Source of the DNA: a virus
Virus record (IMG/VR): IMGVR_UViG_3300044982_000008
Span: 1-33,713 of that record
Length of the DNA stretch: 33,713 bases
Reading direction: 5' to 3' (one strand)
Positions 1 to 9,653 of this stretch are shown piece after piece. The notes beneath the pieces were generated by a model. The model was not told the origin of the DNA, searched no databases, and saw only the letters and a list, made by a program, of their open reading frames with translations. The position numbers were made by a program, and so were the translations under genes. The first letter of the stretch is position 1. Each line of letters begins with the position of its first letter.

Positions 1-200
1 TCCCCGAGCACCCGAAGACGGGTGACTGGGAGACCCTGAAGGGTCGCATGCTTGAGCCTCCGGAGTTTGATGCGATCTACTCCGACAGTGCCCACGCTGG
101 CGTTGCTCGCGGCAACGCCGAGAACACTGGCACTGCCCCGAACGAGACCATCGAGGTCAATACCCCGCTCACCATGGGTGGCGGAACCTTCGCTCGCTAA
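1..200 (+). CDS. C-terminal fragment of an upstream virion gene (unknown; possibly portal)
   Basis: The reading frame that begins at base 3 is open from the window edge to a TAA at 198-200, giving about 65 residues with no start. The fragment ends in a Gly-rich GGGTFAR tail and has a hydrophilic, Asn/Thr/Glu-rich stretch. I recognise no motif. It lies directly upstream of a virion gene run, and the next gene follows after 8 bases with its own AGGAG. In many tailed phages the portal gene occupies this place, so a portal C-terminus is possible, but that rests on position only. Confidence 0.7.
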   Translation, partial: PEHPKTGDWETLKGRMLEPPEFDAIYSDSAHAGVARGNAENTGTAPNETIEVNTPLTMGGGTFAR

Positions 201-208
201 GGAGTGAC

Positions 209-415
209 ATGGAAGACGAAGTTGAGTTCCAGGTGATCCAGCTCAAGCCTCACCGCTACAACAAGTGGCACGTTCTTGGCCTTGGGCTCAACTTCGTCTC
301 CGACACCCTTGAGGGGTTGTCGGGCTGGGCGGGGACGATGTCCATCTTCGTGGCTCAGCACGCCATGCAGAAGGAAGAGGACAGGAAGTTCCTGGAGGTT
401 ATCAGTGGCAGCTAA
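209..415 (+). CDS. small hypothetical protein (68 aa)
   Basis: ATG start with GGAG at 201-204, just after the preceding stop. The protein is 68 residues with a central mildly hydrophobic segment (about residues 22-50) containing GLGLNF and GWAGTMSIFVAQH, ending in a charged KEEDRKFLEV tail. It overlaps the next gene's GTG start by 11 bases, so the two are probably translationally coupled. The function is unknown. It might be a small membrane-associated or virion-assembly protein, but the hydrophobic part is too interrupted to call a clear transmembrane helix. Confidence 0.6.
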   Translation: MEDEVEFQVIQLKPHRYNKWHVLGLGLNFVSDTLEGLSGWAGTMSIFVAQHAMQKEEDRKFLEVISGS

Positions 416-851
416 CCAGGTTTCTGGACCTGGCCCTCAGTCGAAGAGGACTGATATCGGTGACGTTCAGAAAACTCGTGATCTTCCTAATGCGGACTAT
501 GGGGAGCAGCAGGCTTACCAGGCTCAGCAGTCGGGTGCGCCACTGGCAGCTGACCAGGGTGGTCAGGCGAACCTTCAGGCGCTGATGCATCAGCAGAACG
601 TGCAGAACGTCGTTCCGCTGAATGCTCCAACCCAGCGACCTGGAGAGCCAGTAACTTCCGGCGCGGCCACAGGGCCGGGGCCGGGAATGGAAGCACTCAA
701 CCTCCCCAACCAGCAGCAGCAGGATGTTCAGGGACTCCAGGCACATCTGCCTGTGTACGAGTTCCTGGCCAATCAGCCGAATGCCAGTTGGGCCGCACGC
801 AACCTTGTCCGAACGATTAAGGCGGCAGGCAGTGGACCAACCTCAGCCTGA
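405..851 (+). CDS. hypothetical Gln/Pro-rich virion-region protein (148 aa)
   Basis: I chose the GTG at 405 because GGAGG at 394-398 sits 6 bases upstream and the start overlaps the previous stop. The same frame is open further upstream, but an earlier start would overlap the preceding gene for its whole length. The N-terminal two thirds are low-complexity (Gln, Pro, Gly, Ala), and the last 35 residues look folded, with an LPVYEFLANQPNASWAARNL segment. No catalytic motif is visible. In this position a scaffold-like or head-completion role is possible, but unproven. Confidence 0.65.
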   Translation: MAANQVSGPGPQSKRTDIGDVQKTRDLPNADYGEQQAYQAQQSGAPLAADQGGQANLQALMHQQNVQNVVPLNAPTQRPGEPVTSGAATGPGPGMEALNLPNQQQQDVQGLQAHLPVYEFLANQPNASWAARNLVRTIKAAGSGPTSA

Positions 852-1020
852 GTACATCTATCCTGGCCAGTGGATGGACGAATTGGGATCAGCTTCGCTG
901 GTCGCCTCGCAGGCTCCCCGCGTGGCCACTGACATGTACTACGGCATCCCCAACAGGGATGCCTTCAACTCGATTGCGGGAAACCTCTTCGGGAGCCAGA
1001 CCAATCCTTATCAGGGGTGA
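832..1020 (+). CDS. small hypothetical protein (62 aa)
   Basis: GTG start inside the end of the previous gene (20-base overlap) with AAGG about 9 bases upstream. The frame runs to TGA at 1018-1020. An in-frame ATG farther upstream at 724 is unlikely because it would bury more than 120 bases of the preceding gene. The peptide contains aromatic clusters (YIYPGQW, DMYYGIPN) and resembles short structural peptides of actinobacterial phages in style only. The next gene starts 4 bases after its stop. Confidence 0.55.
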   Translation: MDQPQPEYIYPGQWMDELGSASLVASQAPRVATDMYYGIPNRDAFNSIAGNLFGSQTNPYQG

Positions 1021-1023
1021 TCA

Positions 1024-4000
1024 ATGACTACGCCGGGTTTGCCGCAGCCGGGTCAGCCGAGCCTTGAGCAGCAGCAGTACGTAGCTGGCCAGAACATGCA
1101 GCAAGCCCAGCTGGCTCAGCAGCAGGCGCAGATTCAGTCCCAGATCGACCCCTCGAATCCTCAGAACGCACAGCGGCAGCTTGCGGCAGCCGCTAAGTTC
1201 GTCCAGACCCAGGCTGCCTACAACACTTCGCAGAGTGCTGGCAACTCCGGCATCTCCTCCCTGATCCCTGACTGGATCAAGACTCCTGCTGAGTGGGTGG
1301 GGGCTAAGGCTTATTGGGTCTACTCAAACGTCATCAGTCGTCCCATTACGACTGCCATGCTCACCGCTGATGTTGCCTCCTCCAAGAACGAGGGGCTCAT
1401 CTCCAACGGTGGTCTGTTCGACTCCGGCGTCTGGAGTCAGGCATACCGTGATGCTGGCCACGTCTCCCCCGGACAGGTTCTCTATCAGGATTTCCTCGCT
1501 CCGACTGGCACTGGTGGTCAGCTCACTCCGGTAGTGCAAGGACAGAAGGGCAAGACTGTCGACTCCCTGCTCTGGGATCACCCGGATCAGGTGCACCAGG
1601 AGTTCAGTCATGGTGCGGCACAGTGGATCTCTGGCACAACTGACGCTGCCGTCTCCTGGTATGCGGACCCGATGGCAATCGGTGGCAAGGCCATCAAGGA
1701 TCTGAAGGTCGCCAGCTACATCCGCCCGGCTGAAACCATCGAGAAGCCGACAGCCATAACTGCCGCTCGTAATGCCTTCTCCAACGTCCTGGACAACAAG
1801 GGCTTCGGTCGTACCGCAGACTTCATCAAGTCTGGCGACACGGTCAAGAGCAATGTGGCCAACCTGGTTTCCAGTGGTGCGTTCACCAAGTTCGGTGACT
1901 ACATCTGGGAGCAGAAGAATCTCCTTAGTGGTACTGCTGACAATGCCGAAGAGGCTGAGGCCGCCACTGCGGCCAATGCCGCCAAGGGCCCTGAGTATGT
2001 TGAACCCCCGGCCAAGCCTGCCGCTCAGGCGGCAGCTGCCAATGGTGAGATTCCCAGTGCCGCTGCTGGCCAGACTGCTGAAGGTGTCGACACCACACTG
2101 AAGGGAAATACCTTCGGTGCCTGGGTGGCTCGTCAGCCGTGGACCCAGAAGGGTGCGGGTGCTGATGCGCTGGCACGCCTGCTTGGGCAGGCGACCACGC
2201 GCGACGATGTGGACCAGATCCTTCGTGTAGGTGTTGGTGACCAGGCCGCCACTCGCTCTCTGGACATCAAGAACGCCGCACTGCGAGCGCAGGCGAACGA
2301 CATCATCGCCAAGCAGGATCAGCTGTACACCAGCATGCCGAACCCTGGCAACTTCAATCCTGTCCGTGCGATCTCCGCGAAGAACCAACTTCAGCGTCTG
2401 GCGGCTCAGCTGGACGACATCAACAACCAGAGCCAGAAGATCAATGACACCCTAGAGGTGGCTGGTCATCTGCGCAATGGAATCTACTTCAACCCGTACA
2501 CCACTCCACTGTTGAACCGCTTGGGCGAGGCGGCTCGTACGGTTCAGAATCGCAAGGTGTTCGGTCAGGGCCTTGGAGCCCTGGGCATGGCTGGCACGGT
2601 AGCGCACAACCTGTTCTACTCGACTCCGGTCAGGATCTTCGGTGGAGACGCCCTGACGGCCGTCCGTCCGAATGGTTACATCCAGTTGCACGATCCCAAC
2701 TCCTTCAGGGAGTTGGATGCTGAGATGGCAGCCTCAAAGGTGTTCACTCAGCAGGAGCGTGACCAGTACGTCACTCGATATCTGAACACTCCGACTGAAC
2801 TGAAGTCCGGGGTATTGAAGGGTATCGAGTCGGACATGCTTGGTCGTCAGGCTGCCAACTACGGCATGAACCCTGACCAGGCCAAGGCCCTGTATTCGTC
2901 CTTCGACAACCTTCGTGGTGCGATCAAGGACGGCCAGAGCTATGGTTCTGGCGTCTCCTTCACCGGTCCCAATGGTGAGCAGATCCCGATCGACCGCTAC
3001 GAGGGGCATGAGGCAGTCGGAGCACATCCGGTTCTCCTGTCCCAGCTGGCCAACACGCACATCTTCATGGACAGCGGCAAGATGAACCAGATCCTGAAGT
3101 ACAACAGCCGGGCCTTTAAGGCCCTGCTGGGTGATGGCCATGATCTTGGTGAAGCTGCTGATCTCGCTACCACGATCCGCAACACGACCGACACAAGTAA
3201 GACTGGTGTCAACATCGGGTATGCGATCAACCGTACGATCAACGGCTATGAGGCTGTCCGCAACGTCATGAACACGTTGTGGAAGTTCAACACTTTGTTG
3301 AGGTTCGGATACGGTCCTCGTGCCATCTCGGATGACCTGCTCTCGCAGGTTGCCAAGTTCGGTGCCTGGAGTGTTACGTCTCGGGCCGCCACTGGTCTTG
3401 CTGGTCAGGCGCTGCGCCGTAGCGCAGCACTGCCGTGGTATGACGACAGTCTGTACCAGGCAACCAAGATTAGCTCCGAAGGTGCCATTGCTGGCAAGCA
3501 AATGGAGATCGAGCAGCACCAGGCCGACCTTCAGAACATTCAGCGCAGCATTGCCAAGACCCCGGCTGACGTGAAGACTCGGGCATTCAATGCCCAGCTG
3601 AAGCAGTCGCAGATCGAGTACGCGCAAGAGCAGATGGACGCGTTGAAGAACGCCCATGCCCGCCTGCTGTCCAACCGTGCGAAGATCGGCGACAGGCCGA
3701 TCATGCTGTCGAACGGTCAGGTTGTCGATGCTCCCTTCGAGGGCACCGAAGGCCAGATGTTCAAGGACTTGAACGCTGGTCGGAAGACCTACGACAATGC
3801 TATGGGCGTCACGGCCAATGGCCTGCTGACTCACATGCGTGCTCAGGACTGGACGCTGTACTCCCATGGCGACAAAAACCACCTGTCGGCTTGGGCTCAG
3901 GCAGTCACCAGGCAGCTGGCCAATGACCCCGCCGCAGTCCATGCCATGAATGGCAAGGCTCCGGACTGGATCGCCAATTGGATGCGCAAGACCCCCGAGG

Positions 4001-6159
4001 GTAAGCAGTACTACCGTTCGCTGGGTCTCAGCAACATCACCCAGGAGGAACAGGCTGATCGTGTCTCCGCGATCACTGACCACCTACTTCCCAGCTACAA
4101 CGCCGAGTATGCCAAGATCCGTGAGGCTGCGGCTGCTGGGAAGAACATGGATGATGCCACTGTCATCAAGCAGATGAAGGCGGCGATCGCTACAGGCGTT
4201 CGCCCGCCTGACGTCTCAGGTGCTCAGGTCGACTGGCATACGGGAGTGAATGGCTCGCTGGCTCTTGCCGACAAGGCCATGAGTGGTTACTACAAGATCA
4301 TGAATGAACTGCCGGTCGAGACCCTGTCTCGTAACCCGCTGTTCTCTCAGATCTACCACAACCACATCATGGGAATTACCAAGACCGCCGAGGATCAGGG
4401 CATCACCCACTTCAGTGGGACTGAACTTCAGCGCATGGCCAAGTCTGCAAGGCAGATGGCCTTGCAGGATGTGAAGCGGTACACGTACAACATGGACTTC
4501 GAAACGAAGCTCACCCATGCTATGCGTACTGTCGCCCCGTTCTTCGGGCCGACCCAGGAGGCTTACCGCCGATGGGGTCGGATCATCGCTGACGATCCAA
4601 GCATCATCGCCCATGCTGCGACCATGTACACCGCTCCCTATCGGAGCGGTCATGCGGTCGATCAGAACGGCCAGCCGATCGTGGATGGCTACTCCACCGA
4701 CCCGGCCACTGGCAAGAAGGTTCTCGTTCCCATGCAGGAACAGTACCTTCAGTTCCAGGCTCCGAAGTCGATAGCCAATGCCTTGGGCATTGGACAGTTC
4801 GGCGCTCCTGAGATCCAGATGCCACTGACTACGTTCCAGACCGTTCTTCGTGGCAACACCTGGTATGACCCCGGCTTCGGTCCGTGGGTCCAGGTGGCAG
4901 CCAACCACCTGGCCAAGACTGCTGATCCCCGGATCGGTGATGTCATGACCAGCCTGGGGATCCTACCGTATGGAATCAGCCAGTCGGACATGTCCATCCT
5001 TCAGGGCGGCCTGACCAAGTACGTCAACAACCAGCAGGTCAATGACACCAGCCAGCAGCAGATGATGCTGAACCTGGTTCAGGACTACAACTACCAGGTG
5101 ACCAATGGCCTGATCAAGCAGATGCCGAGCTGGGCGGCAATCCAGAAGCAGGCCCAGTCCTGGGCCAATCTTCAGGGGTGGATGAAGGGCACGAACTTCA
5201 TGCCCTACAGCTCGAACTTCAAGGATCCCTACCAGGCATTCCGTGACGCATACAAGATCATGGAAGCTCAGGATCCGATGAATGCCGACCAGAACTTCTA
5301 CAACAAGTTCGGTGCATCTGCTTACGCGTTCACTCAGAATCTGGTGAAGAATAACCAGTCGGGCGTGCCAGCAACCGCTCAGGCGGTGCTGGCCGATCAG
5401 AAGTATTCCGACTTCACCAGTCAGTTCCCACAACTGGCAGCCATTGTCGCCGGTACCTACTCGGGTACTCAGGGATTCTCTGAGACTGCATACAAGCAGC
5501 AGGAGTTCTCTGGTCAGCGAACCCAGATGACCGCACAGGAAGCCTGGAATCAGGCTCAGGTCAACCTGGGGTGGCAGCAGTACAGCGAGGTGATGAACGG
5601 ATTGAAGGCTCAGCTGTTCCAGCGGGGTCTCACTTCGTTCACCCAGTCTGGGGCCAAGGATCTGAATGCCACCAAGAAGGCGTTCACTTCCCTGATGAGC
5701 AGCGTCTACCAGCCTGATGGCGTGACTGCCAACCCGTACTACAACCCTCAGTGGACGGCAGCCTACAACACCAATGATCCATCAAAGGATGACGCTCAGG
5801 CAGAGGCGCTTACGCGCCTCATCAATACGCCTGGCCTGATCCCCACGAATTCGAAGAACCCGGCACCGGGTGAGACGAACCGTATGGATCTGCAGGGACT
5901 GGCTCAGTATCTGGTTCTCAGGCAGGCGACCAAGCAGATGCTTGCGCAGTCGACCAGCCAGAACATCAGCGCCAAGGCGAATGCCGGGATCAAGAACTGG
6001 TTCACTCAGCAGCTCTTCGCGCTCATGGAGAGCAACACCCAGTTCGAGGATCTGCATGACAGGTATCTCAGTAAGGACATGTTCGATCACTACGAGTCGA
6101 CAGCTGATCAGACGTTGGCTCAGACCCAGGCGGACGGAGGAACGGTAAGTGGCCAGTAG
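1024..6159 (+). CDS. giant internal/ejection-type virion protein (1711 aa)
   Basis: ATG at 1024 with AGGGG at 1013-1017. This is by far the longest gene in the window. The first 60 residues are Gln-rich. Residues about 510-535 form a Gly/Ala hydrophobic patch. Residues about 815-890 are a long charged helical, coiled-coil-like stretch. The remainder is mostly helical and rich in Gln, Ala and Tyr. No polymerase, transglycosylase or protease motif is evident. Its size, composition and position next to two peptidoglycan-hydrolase genes fit a podovirus internal or ejection protein. A tape-measure protein is the main alternative, but the long heptad-rich pattern of a tape measure is missing and no tail-tube or tail-sheath genes are recognised. 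Confidence 0.8.
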   Translation: MTTPGLPQPGQPSLEQQQYVAGQNMQQAQLAQQQAQIQSQIDPSNPQNAQRQLAAAAKFVQTQAAYNTSQSAGNSGISSLIPDWIKTPAEWVGAKAYWVYSNVISRPITTAMLTADVASSKNEGLISNGGLFDSGVWSQAYRDAGHVSPGQVLYQDFLAPTGTGGQLTPVVQGQKGKTVDSLLWDHPDQVHQEFSHGAAQWISGTTDAAVSWYADPMAIGGKAIKDLKVASYIRPAETIEKPTAITAARNAFSNVLDNKGFGRTADFIKSGDTVKSNVANLVSSGAFTKFGDYIWEQKNLLSGTADNAEEAEAATAANAAKGPEYVEPPAKPAAQAAAANGEIPSAAAGQTAEGVDTTLKGNTFGAWVARQPWTQKGAGADALARLLGQATTRDDVDQILRVGVGDQAATRSLDIKNAALRAQANDIIAKQDQLYTSMPNPGNFNPVRAISAKNQLQRLAAQLDDINNQSQKINDTLEVAGHLRNGIYFNPYTTPLLNRLGEAARTVQNRKVFGQGLGALGMAGTVAHNLFYSTPVRIFGGDALTAVRPNGYIQLHDPNSFRELDAEMAASKVFTQQERDQYVTRYLNTPTELKSGVLKGIESDMLGRQAANYGMNPDQAKALYSSFDNLRGAIKDGQSYGSGVSFTGPNGEQIPIDRYEGHEAVGAHPVLLSQLANTHIFMDSGKMNQILKYNSRAFKALLGDGHDLGEAADLATTIRNTTDTSKTGVNIGYAINRTINGYEAVRNVMNTLWKFNTLLRFGYGPRAISDDLLSQVAKFGAWSVTSRAATGLAGQALRRSAALPWYDDSLYQATKISSEGAIAGKQMEIEQHQADLQNIQRSIAKTPADVKTRAFNAQLKQSQIEYAQEQMDALKNAHARLLSNRAKIGDRPIMLSNGQVVDAPFEGTEGQMFKDLNAGRKTYDNAMGVTANGLLTHMRAQDWTLYSHGDKNHLSAWAQAVTRQLANDPAAVHAMNGKAPDWIANWMRKTPEGKQYYRSLGLSNITQEEQADRVSAITDHLLPSYNAEYAKIREAAAAGKNMDDATVIKQMKAAIATGVRPPDVSGAQVDWHTGVNGSLALADKAMSGYYKIMNELPVETLSRNPLFSQIYHNHIMGITKTAEDQGITHFSGTELQRMAKSARQMALQDVKRYTYNMDFETKLTHAMRTVAPFFGPTQEAYRRWGRIIADDPSIIAHAATMYTAPYRSGHAVDQNGQPIVDGYSTDPATGKKVLVPMQEQYLQFQAPKSIANALGIGQFGAPEIQMPLTTFQTVLRGNTWYDPGFGPWVQVAANHLAKTADPRIGDVMTSLGILPYGISQSDMSILQGGLTKYVNNQQVNDTSQQQMMLNLVQDYNYQVTNGLIKQMPSWAAIQKQAQSWANLQGWMKGTNFMPYSSNFKDPYQAFRDAYKIMEAQDPMNADQNFYNKFGASAYAFTQNLVKNNQSGVPATAQAVLADQKYSDFTSQFPQLAAIVAGTYSGTQGFSETAYKQQEFSGQRTQMTAQEAWNQAQVNLGWQQYSEVMNGLKAQLFQRGLTSFTQSGAKDLNATKKAFTSLMSSVYQPDGVTANPYYNPQWTAAYNTNDPSKDDAQAEALTRLINTPGLIPTNSKNPAPGETNRMDLQGLAQYLVLRQATKQMLAQSTSQNISAKANAGIKNWFTQQLFALMESNTQFEDLHDRYLSKDMFDHYESTADQTLAQTQADGGTVSGQ

Positions 6160-7039
6160 TACCAACTCCGGAACCACGAACCTTCCCAACAGTTTCTTCA
6201 GTGGGGCTTCGTCTCCTGCGGGAAGTGACGCATCGAACTCGTTCTACAGTCCGCTGTCACCCGCCACTGTTGGTGGCGGGTCTGACATCTATGCAGCGTC
6301 TCAAGCCCAGGCTGCTGCTGGCAGCACTGGGCTGACCGCACCTTCCGACAGTTCGTTCGACACCCTTGCTGGTAGCAAGGTCATGATGCGGGCGTACAAC
6401 GGAAGTCAGCTGTCCAGTCAGCTGATGGATGCCCAGCAGTACGCAAACCAGTGGTGGTCCTGGACTCAGGATGACGTCAACTCGTTCCGCTCTCAGCTGG
6501 GCCTGGTCAACAGTGCTTATCTGACTGCGGACAACCAGACGCTGTACAGCGCATGGCTCGGGTATGTCAGCTACGCCGCCAAGGCTACGGCCAATGGCAG
6601 CCCGACCAACCCCATGGATGTCATCCAGTCCGAGATCAGTCAGGGCCTAGGCCCCAAGGGGACGAAGGGTACGACCCAAACGAGGGACATCTCATCGGTC
6701 ACTCACACTTCAGCCCCGGATGCGAACGCACTGTTCAACGCCGCTGCCCAGTCCCTACTGGGCAGGCAGGCGACTGACCAGGAACTGGCTTCCTTCAGGA
6801 ACAACCTGTACGGCCTGGAGCAGGCCAACCCGACCAACCAGACGATCCAGGAGACGATCTCTCCGTCCGGCTTCATTACGGACAAGAACGTTCTCAAGCA
6901 GTCTGGTGGTATCAGCTCCGCAGCTCAGCAGAACCTGGCACTCCAGCAGGCTAAGCAGAACCCCGAGTATGGGGCATACCAGGCAGCGACCACCTACATG
7001 GGGGCACTGCAACAGCTCCTCTCGGGAGGTCAGGTCTAA
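6149..7039 (+). CDS. virion-associated protein, Ser/Gln-rich (296 aa)
   Basis: GTG at 6149 has GGAGG at 6136-6140 upstream and overlaps the stop of the giant gene by 11 bases. The N-terminal 60 residues are Ser/Gly/Asn-rich and look disordered. Residues about 75-130 contain a Trp/Tyr-rich helical segment (QWWSWTQDDVNSFRSQLGL). A segment near residue 190-215 (ANALFNAAAQSLLGRQATD) looks helical. Its stop forms a TAATG overlap with the NlpC/P60 gene. The order suggests it belongs with the ejection or internal virion proteins. No enzyme motif is visible. Confidence 0.65.
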   Translation: MASSTNSGTTNLPNSFFSGASSPAGSDASNSFYSPLSPATVGGGSDIYAASQAQAAAGSTGLTAPSDSSFDTLAGSKVMMRAYNGSQLSSQLMDAQQYANQWWSWTQDDVNSFRSQLGLVNSAYLTADNQTLYSAWLGYVSYAAKATANGSPTNPMDVIQSEISQGLGPKGTKGTTQTRDISSVTHTSAPDANALFNAAAQSLLGRQATDQELASFRNNLYGLEQANPTNQTIQETISPSGFITDKNVLKQSGGISSAAQQNLALQQAKQNPEYGAYQAATTYMGALQQLLSGGQV

Positions 7040-8358
7040 TGGCTTCAATCAGCGCCTCTGATCTCATCGGCTTCGGTGAGCAGTACATCGGCACGCCGTA
7101 CCAGTGGGGCGGAACCAGCCTCACCAGTGGCGTTGATTGTTCCGGCCTGGTCCAGCAGATCTACGCGAACTTCGGGATCAGTCTTCCGAGGACGACCTAC
7201 CAGCAGATCGGCGTCGGGACTGCGGTCGACTTCAGTCACTTGCAGCCTGGTGACATCCTGTTCTTCTCTGCTGGACAGGGTGGCTCCAGTCCTGATCATG
7301 AGGCACTGTACATCGGTGGCGGTCAGATGCTGGAAGCCCCTAAGCCTGGAGAGAATGTCAGGGTCACTTCGGTGACCCAGTCCTACTATGCCAGCAGGTT
7401 CGTCGGAGCCCGCCGCATAGCGGGCGTTGACCAGGGGCCCGGTACTGGGAACTACAGCTTCACCAACGGAAACTCTGTGGCAGCCAACCTGGACCCCCAG
7501 ACCCTGGCTGCCGAGTACGGATGGAACTACGCGTTCCTGAAGTCGAACCCGGACCTGGACAACATCTTCACCCAGGCTGTCGCCCAGACGTGGTCCACCT
7601 CGAAGTTTGCCGCAGCTATCAAGGACACGAACTGGTGGAAGGACAACAGCGCTACGGCTCGTCAGTTGCAGGTTCAGCAGTACACCGATCCTGCCACCTA
7701 CAATGCCAGCGTTAATGCCACCACCACCGAGGTTCTCCAGATGGCTGGCCAGATGGGAGCGCCGATCAATTCGGCGACTGCCACCAGTATCGCCAAGGCT
7801 GCTCTCGCTGGTGGATACCAGCAGAACACAGGCATGCTGGATTCCATCATCGGTAAGTATGTGGACTTCTACAACAAGGGAACTGACACCTTGGGTGGCG
7901 CGGCTGGTGCTTTCGCCACCCAGTTGAAGCAGTACGCCACCCAGCAGGGCGTCACCCTGGATGACCAGACCACGAAGAACCAGGCAGCCCTGATCGCTCA
8001 GGGCATGCTGACCCAGGATGACGCACAGGAGCAGGTGCGCCAGGCCGCCATGTCGAAGTATCCAGCCTACGCCCAGCAGATCCAGGGTGGTGCGACGATG
8101 ACTGACATTGCCCAGCCGTACGCCCAGACTGCTTCCCAGCTGCTGGAGCAGCCGGTCAGCAACTTCACCTTGCAGAACCCACTGATCCACAATGCCCTCA
8201 CCCAGCAGGATCAGAGTGGTGCGCCGACTGGCCAGACTCTGACTGACTTCGAGGCTGGCATCAAGAAGTCTCCACAGTGGCTTCAGACCAACAATGCCCA
8301 GCAGTCCTTGATGTCTGTCGGGCGTAGCGTCCTACAGAACATGGGGCTGAGCCAATGA
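7039..8358 (+). CDS. virion-associated NlpC/P60 cell-wall peptidase
   Basis: The N-terminal 130 residues are a clear NlpC/P60 domain. The GTPYQWGG segment leads to GVDCSGLVQQIY with the catalytic Cys at residue 34, then LQPGDILFF, and HEALYIGGGQ with the catalytic His near residue 87. Such enzymes cut peptide stems of peptidoglycan. The C-terminal 290 residues are unrelated to the family but strongly resemble the C-terminus of the next gene product, sharing the DPQTLA-EYG and TNWWK patterns and a WLQTNNA ending. TAATG start coupling and position among internal virion genes suggest local wall digestion during DNA entry, not lysis. Confidence 0.85.
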   Translation: MASISASDLIGFGEQYIGTPYQWGGTSLTSGVDCSGLVQQIYANFGISLPRTTYQQIGVGTAVDFSHLQPGDILFFSAGQGGSSPDHEALYIGGGQMLEAPKPGENVRVTSVTQSYYASRFVGARRIAGVDQGPGTGNYSFTNGNSVAANLDPQTLAAEYGWNYAFLKSNPDLDNIFTQAVAQTWSTSKFAAAIKDTNWWKDNSATARQLQVQQYTDPATYNASVNATTTEVLQMAGQMGAPINSATATSIAKAALAGGYQQNTGMLDSIIGKYVDFYNKGTDTLGGAAGAFATQLKQYATQQGVTLDDQTTKNQAALIAQGMLTQDDAQEQVRQAAMSKYPAYAQQIQGGATMTDIAQPYAQTASQLLEQPVSNFTLQNPLIHNALTQQDQSGAPTGQTLTDFEAGIKKSPQWLQTNNAQQSLMSVGRSVLQNMGLSQ

Positions 8359-9644
8359 CAACCCTTGCTCAGCTGATGGCCGGGATCAGGCAGGAAGAGT
8401 CTGGCGGCAACTACCAGGCCACCAACTCCATCGGTGCTCTCGGTGCCTATCAGGTGATGAGCTCCAACCTGGCCTCCTGGTCGATGCAGGTTCTCGGCTA
8501 CTCGATCAGCGCCAGTACGTTCCTGTCCAGTCCGAGCCTTCAGGATCAGATTGTCACCGGGATTCTCGGCAAGTACTACAACGAGTATGGCGCTGCTGGA
8601 GCAGCGGCCATGTGGTTCAGTGGCCAGCCGAATCCGAACAGTTCTGCCAGTGACGGCAGCACGACAGTCAGCAAGTATGTAGCCAATGTTCTCAACTATG
8701 CTGGCAACTCCTCTGGCACCGTAAGTGCCAGCGACGCCAGTGGAAATTCCAATGTCAGCGCCACCATTGATCCGCAGACGCTGGCCGAAGAGTATGGGTT
8801 CACCTCATCCTTTCTGAATGCCAACCCTGAACTGAAGAGCATCTTCAATCAGGCAGTTTCTGGACAGTGGAGTGCGGACAAGTTCAAGGCCGCACTGATG
8901 AACACCAACTGGTGGAAATCCCACAGCTCCACCGAACGTGACTATCTCACACAGGCTGCTACTGACCCGGCCACGGCGAAGCAGACGTACAACCAGGCGA
9001 TGACCCACGCAGCCCAGTTGATGGACGGCCTGGGTCTGACTCAGACCGCATACGGGAAGACGTACAACTCCACACTGTCGGCGCTGGCCTACAACATCGC
9101 AGCCAAGGGGTGGACGGACGACCAGGCCAAGTACTACGCAGGTCAGTATCTGAAGCTGACCAACGGTCGCATGTATGGAGATGCTGAGACGCAGTACAGC
9201 AACGGTCTCCAGTATGCCTACAGCATGGGTGTGACCATGTCGAACGACTGGTACTCCCAGCAGGTCAGGAATATCGAACGCGGGATCGGAACCTTCGCTG
9301 ATCTCCAGCAGGGCATTCGCCAACAGGCGATTGCCCAGTTCCCCCAGTTCTCCCAGCAGATCAACGGGGGTCAAACTGTTCAGGATCTGGCCAGCCCGTA
9401 CATCTCGGAGATGGGCAACGTCCTCGAAATCAACTCCCAGACCTTGTCCGCCTTCGACCCCACGATCAAGAAGGCGCTCACGTACAAGGATCCCACAACG
9501 GGAATCACGGGAGCCCAGCCCATCTGGCAGTTCGACAACTCTCTTCGTGAGAACGATCCACGCTGGCTTCAGACCAACAACGCCCGTGACTCGATGATGA
9601 CCGCAGCCCATGGGGTCTTGCAGTCTTTCGGCTTCAGCATCTAA
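8355..9644 (+). CDS. virion-associated lytic transglycosylase-like protein
   Basis: The ATG overlaps the previous stop (ATGA). Residues 1-100 fit a lysozyme-like transglycosylase domain: IRQEESGGNY carries the likely catalytic Glu near residue 15, followed by SIGALGAYQVMSSN and later AAAMWFSGQPN. The remaining 300 residues are paralogous to the C-terminus of the NlpC/P60 protein, with matching DPQTLAEEYG, NTNWWKS and WLQTNNARD patterns. The pair would cleave both the glycan and the peptide parts of peptidoglycan. The AAGGAGG after its stop serves the next gene. Confidence 0.8.
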   Translation: MTTLAQLMAGIRQEESGGNYQATNSIGALGAYQVMSSNLASWSMQVLGYSISASTFLSSPSLQDQIVTGILGKYYNEYGAAGAAAMWFSGQPNPNSSASDGSTTVSKYVANVLNYAGNSSGTVSASDASGNSNVSATIDPQTLAEEYGFTSSFLNANPELKSIFNQAVSGQWSADKFKAALMNTNWWKSHSSTERDYLTQAATDPATAKQTYNQAMTHAAQLMDGLGLTQTAYGKTYNSTLSALAYNIAAKGWTDDQAKYYAGQYLKLTNGRMYGDAETQYSNGLQYAYSMGVTMSNDWYSQQVRNIERGIGTFADLQQGIRQQAIAQFPQFSQQINGGQTVQDLASPYISEMGNVLEINSQTLSAFDPTIKKALTYKDPTTGITGAQPIWQFDNSLRENDPRWLQTNNARDSMMTAAHGVLQSFGFSI

Positions 9645-9653
9645 GGAGGATCA

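Noticed and set aside
2734-4083. 449-codon minus-strand open frame inside the giant gene
   Set aside because: It is the complement of a strongly biased coding frame; the product has no coherent motifs and the plus-strand frame continues unbroken across it.
7045-8190. 381-codon minus-strand open frame opposite the NlpC/P60 gene
   Set aside because: Antisense shadow of a gene with a clear catalytic domain.
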